A stretch of DNA of 64,000 nt, from contig CM056553.1 of NCBI GenBank assembly GCA_029721515.1, positions 13,210,447 to 13,274,446 of the forward strand. The letters run 5' to 3'. The notes beneath the pieces were generated by a model, which made no database searches, was not told where the DNA came from, and saw only the letters and a program-made list of their open reading frames with translations. Of this stretch, positions 61,401-64,000 are shown piece after piece. The DNA is from Synanceia verrucosa (Eukaryota > Chordata > Actinopteri > Perciformes > Synanceiidae). The first letter of the stretch is position 1, and each line of letters starts with the position of its first letter. Made by a program: the position numbers and the translations under genes.

Positions 61401-64000
61401 ACATGACAAGAAGCAGGGAGCGATAACAGAAATCCCTCAAGGGAGGAAAGACATTAAACCATTGAAACCAATCTTATCTCCACCAATCAAAGAGGAAATC
61501 CCATCACTGAAAATTAACTTTAAGTTAATTAGAAAACACTTTTAAGCTCAGAGGGGAGCAACTAAGTCAAAGCGTGTTATTTTGGTTGAGCTGTGACTAA
61601 AAGTAGGCTACAAAAAAACAAAACTTTCTCTTCTCTTTAAATAAAATCATTAACCCCAGAGATTGAAGTCAAAGTTTGGCTTGTCTTTGAGAGCAAGTCA
61701 TTTTTGATCCACAGTAATCCCCTTGTGGTTCAGTTGTTTGTTCTCTTATTGAGGCTGGGAAGGACCAGTGGTGGAGATCATGGTGTTTTATATGGGAAGC
61801 ATGAAAACCTTTAGGTGTTGGCAGCCTGGCATGTGAAATAAATCAGCGAATGTTTTGTTTTATTGATGTATATTGTCCACTGTGTTTCCTCACAGCATCA
61901 CCAGAGAGGTCAAAGGTCAGAGTCAGCTACAGAGCAACAATTGAGCTGCAGTGCCTTGCTCATGGACACTTCAGTAGAATAGATCCAATCTTGTAATCCA
62001 GATGCCTCCAAACAGCTGTTGGCTGCAATCTCACTTATTGTCAGGTGTGGTAATAACAATAACAAGAGCAAAACAATAGTTTCTAATCATATCTTCTTTT
62101 CTGCAGCAGGCCAAGGTTATGGGACCCATGAGAGTCAATATTGCACAATGTGTGCATGAGTGGAAATCCTGAAGGCTTCCTCAGTATGCACACATCAATG
62201 CGATATCACAACTCCAGAGGCTGGAGGCCCCTTTTGTGATGTGGGCAGGAGGAAGACGTGGCTTTTAGTGTGCTGCACAAAACATCCATCCATCCATTTT
62301 CTACCGCTTATCCTCATAGGGTTGCGGGGGGGCTGGAGCCTATCCCAGCTGTCTTAGGGCAAAAGGCAGGGTACACCCTGGACAAGTCTCCAGTTCATCA
62401 CAGGACACATAGAGACAGACAACCACTCACACTCACATTGACACCTACAGGTAATTTAAATTAGCCAATTAACCTAATCCCCATGCATGTTTTTGGATGG
62501 TGGGAGCAGCTAGAGTACCCGGAGAGAAACCACACAGACTGGGAGAACATGCAAACTCCACACAGAAAGGCCCCGGGCCAGGAATCGAACCCGGTCCCTT
62601 GTTGCTGTGAGGCGACAGTGCTAACCACTACACCACTGTACCATCCTTCTGCACAAAAGAATTCTGGCTAATTATTTCACTGTGTAGACACAGAGGAGGA
62701 AGAGGAGAGGAGGAAGTAACAGGAAATGGTTGCTCACCAAAAACTGTGAAGAAGACTTGGGTCATATTTTGAGTAAATCAATATATTCAACATGAAGAAA
62801 AAGGTAAAGAGACAACATTTTGGATAATCCGTTTTCACTGTTACCACTCTCTTGTCTTAGAAAAATATCACCGTTACCTCGCAGATTTCCCAAAAGTTGA
62901 AGCTATTCCTCAAACAACGGCTCTGAGAGCTGGAAAACAAAGCAAAGCAACCAAATTCTGAACAAAATGTTGAGCAACATGTGAATCCAAGCAAGAGAAG
63001 ATGCAGGAACAATGTCGAACTCTCAAATGAACTTTGGCCTCACTCCTTCGCTCACACAACAGAAGTTTTTTTTTTTAACGGTTCATACATTCATGCACTC
63101 ACACACTGCATAAAATTAACCTCTAGTCACAGCTCCAAATGCGACCAAATCCTATTATCCTCCCATTACAGCCACACTTCAGCAACATGCAAGCATCTGC
63201 CTCCCAAAGTCCCCGCCCGTCTCTCCTAATGAACATTATCTCTGCATCCTAAAAGCAATGGAGAGCAGCAGAGGGAGGCCAGATTTAATCAAGGCCACTT
63301 AGAGCTCAGTGTGGGGTCTGCTGGGCCTCTGAAGAGCCAGAAAACAAGTGTACACTAACACACACCCACACCCACACACACACAAAGAATAAAATCTATG
63401 AACACTTTGTTCCCATGTTATGTATATACTATAACTGATACCAGGAAGATTAGCAATGTTACATGCCTGCACACTCACTAACACTGTACACACACATACA
63501 CATATTTCTGCCACATGGACGTTATTGTAGATAAAATAAGTTAAAAATATCAACTATAAAATTATGAATGGGAAACTCAGATGTTTGTTTCAGGAAGAAT
63601 CACTGCAGAGCTGCACAGTCGACTTGCATTACGGATAATTTAGGCACTAGATTAGGACAAGGAGGAAGAATGGGTGGGGGAAAATGTGAAAATAAATCTA
63701 CGTCAGTGCGCAGAGCCTTGGGGTTAATCCATTTAAATAAGTGAACAACTAATATCCTTAGATGCTTATAAGTTTCAAATGGATCTCACTCACATACTAG
63801 CATATTTTTAGCCTCATGACAGTATCTATATAATATCCATATAAAACATACAGTGAGTAAGAACATACTCTCAATTTGTTAAATCACAATCATGTAACCC
63901 ACACCTTTAAAAAGGTGTGATAATACTGTACATATACCACATATACAGCTCCATATGTGCATGTTTACACACAAACACACACTCTAGACAGTGCATGTCC
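61401..64000. other. Intergenic flank upstream of chrnb5
   Basis: No exon could be supported. The stretch contains SINE copy 3 and CA-rich patches near 63357-63386. Confidence 0.6.
62283..62648 (-). mobile_element. tRNA-derived SINE, copy 3
   Basis: Same family and orientation as copies 1 and 2, with a box B-like GGTTCGATTCC in the head. Flanked by the 10-bp duplication CTGCACAAAA at 62273-62282 and 62649-62658. Confidence 0.9.

Noticed and set aside
1..64000. CRISPR arrays, prophage, operons or other prokaryotic systems
   Set aside because: The sequence is plainly vertebrate, with spliced genes, SINEs and CpG-depleted DNA, and no spaced direct repeats were seen.

Overview
The window is from a teleost fish, most likely a percomorph. 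It is AT-rich, intron-containing DNA with many (TG)n and (TA)n microsatellites, small hAT-like and Tc1-like elements, and three insertions of one tRNA-derived SINE. No prokaryotic or viral features are present.

The main content is a cluster of three neuronal nicotinic acetylcholine receptor (nAChR) subunit genes, all on the minus strand and transcribed from right to left. They are a beta2/beta4-type subunit best explained as chrnb5 (coding span 50602-60881, 6 exons, 494 aa), chrna6 (27547-41285, 7 exons, 574 aa) and chrnb3 (9894-15791, 6 exons, 482 aa). I rebuilt each exon from GT-AG junctions and reading phase, and all three reading frames close exactly. The subunit types are those of the chrna6-chrnb3 cluster. 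They are not those of the paralogous chrna5-chrna3-chrnb4 cluster, which a quick look would suggest. Together the genes encode an agonist-binding alpha with the YxCC motif, a beta that supplies the complementary face, and a beta3-type accessory subunit, as expected for pentameric cation channels in neurons.

Left of the cluster, a four-exon plus-strand gene (6502-7592) encodes a small secreted protein of 107 aa with an RLKR cleavage site. A CpG-rich stretch at 1.4-2.1 kb holds a possible first coding exon of an unidentified minus-strand gene that leaves the window on the left.

The noncoding DNA holds two near-consensus RE1/NRSE (REST) sites, at 13462-13482 inside chrnb3 intron 2 and at 3178-3198. 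It also holds several transposon-derived hairpins and a perfect 39-bp palindrome. Points of most interest are the all-head-to-tail cluster layout (chrnb3 is flipped relative to human), an extra intron and a low-complexity expansion in chrna6, the RE1 pair, and a hAT-like hairpin carrying two mirrored CTCF-like motifs. I found no clearly new biological system.
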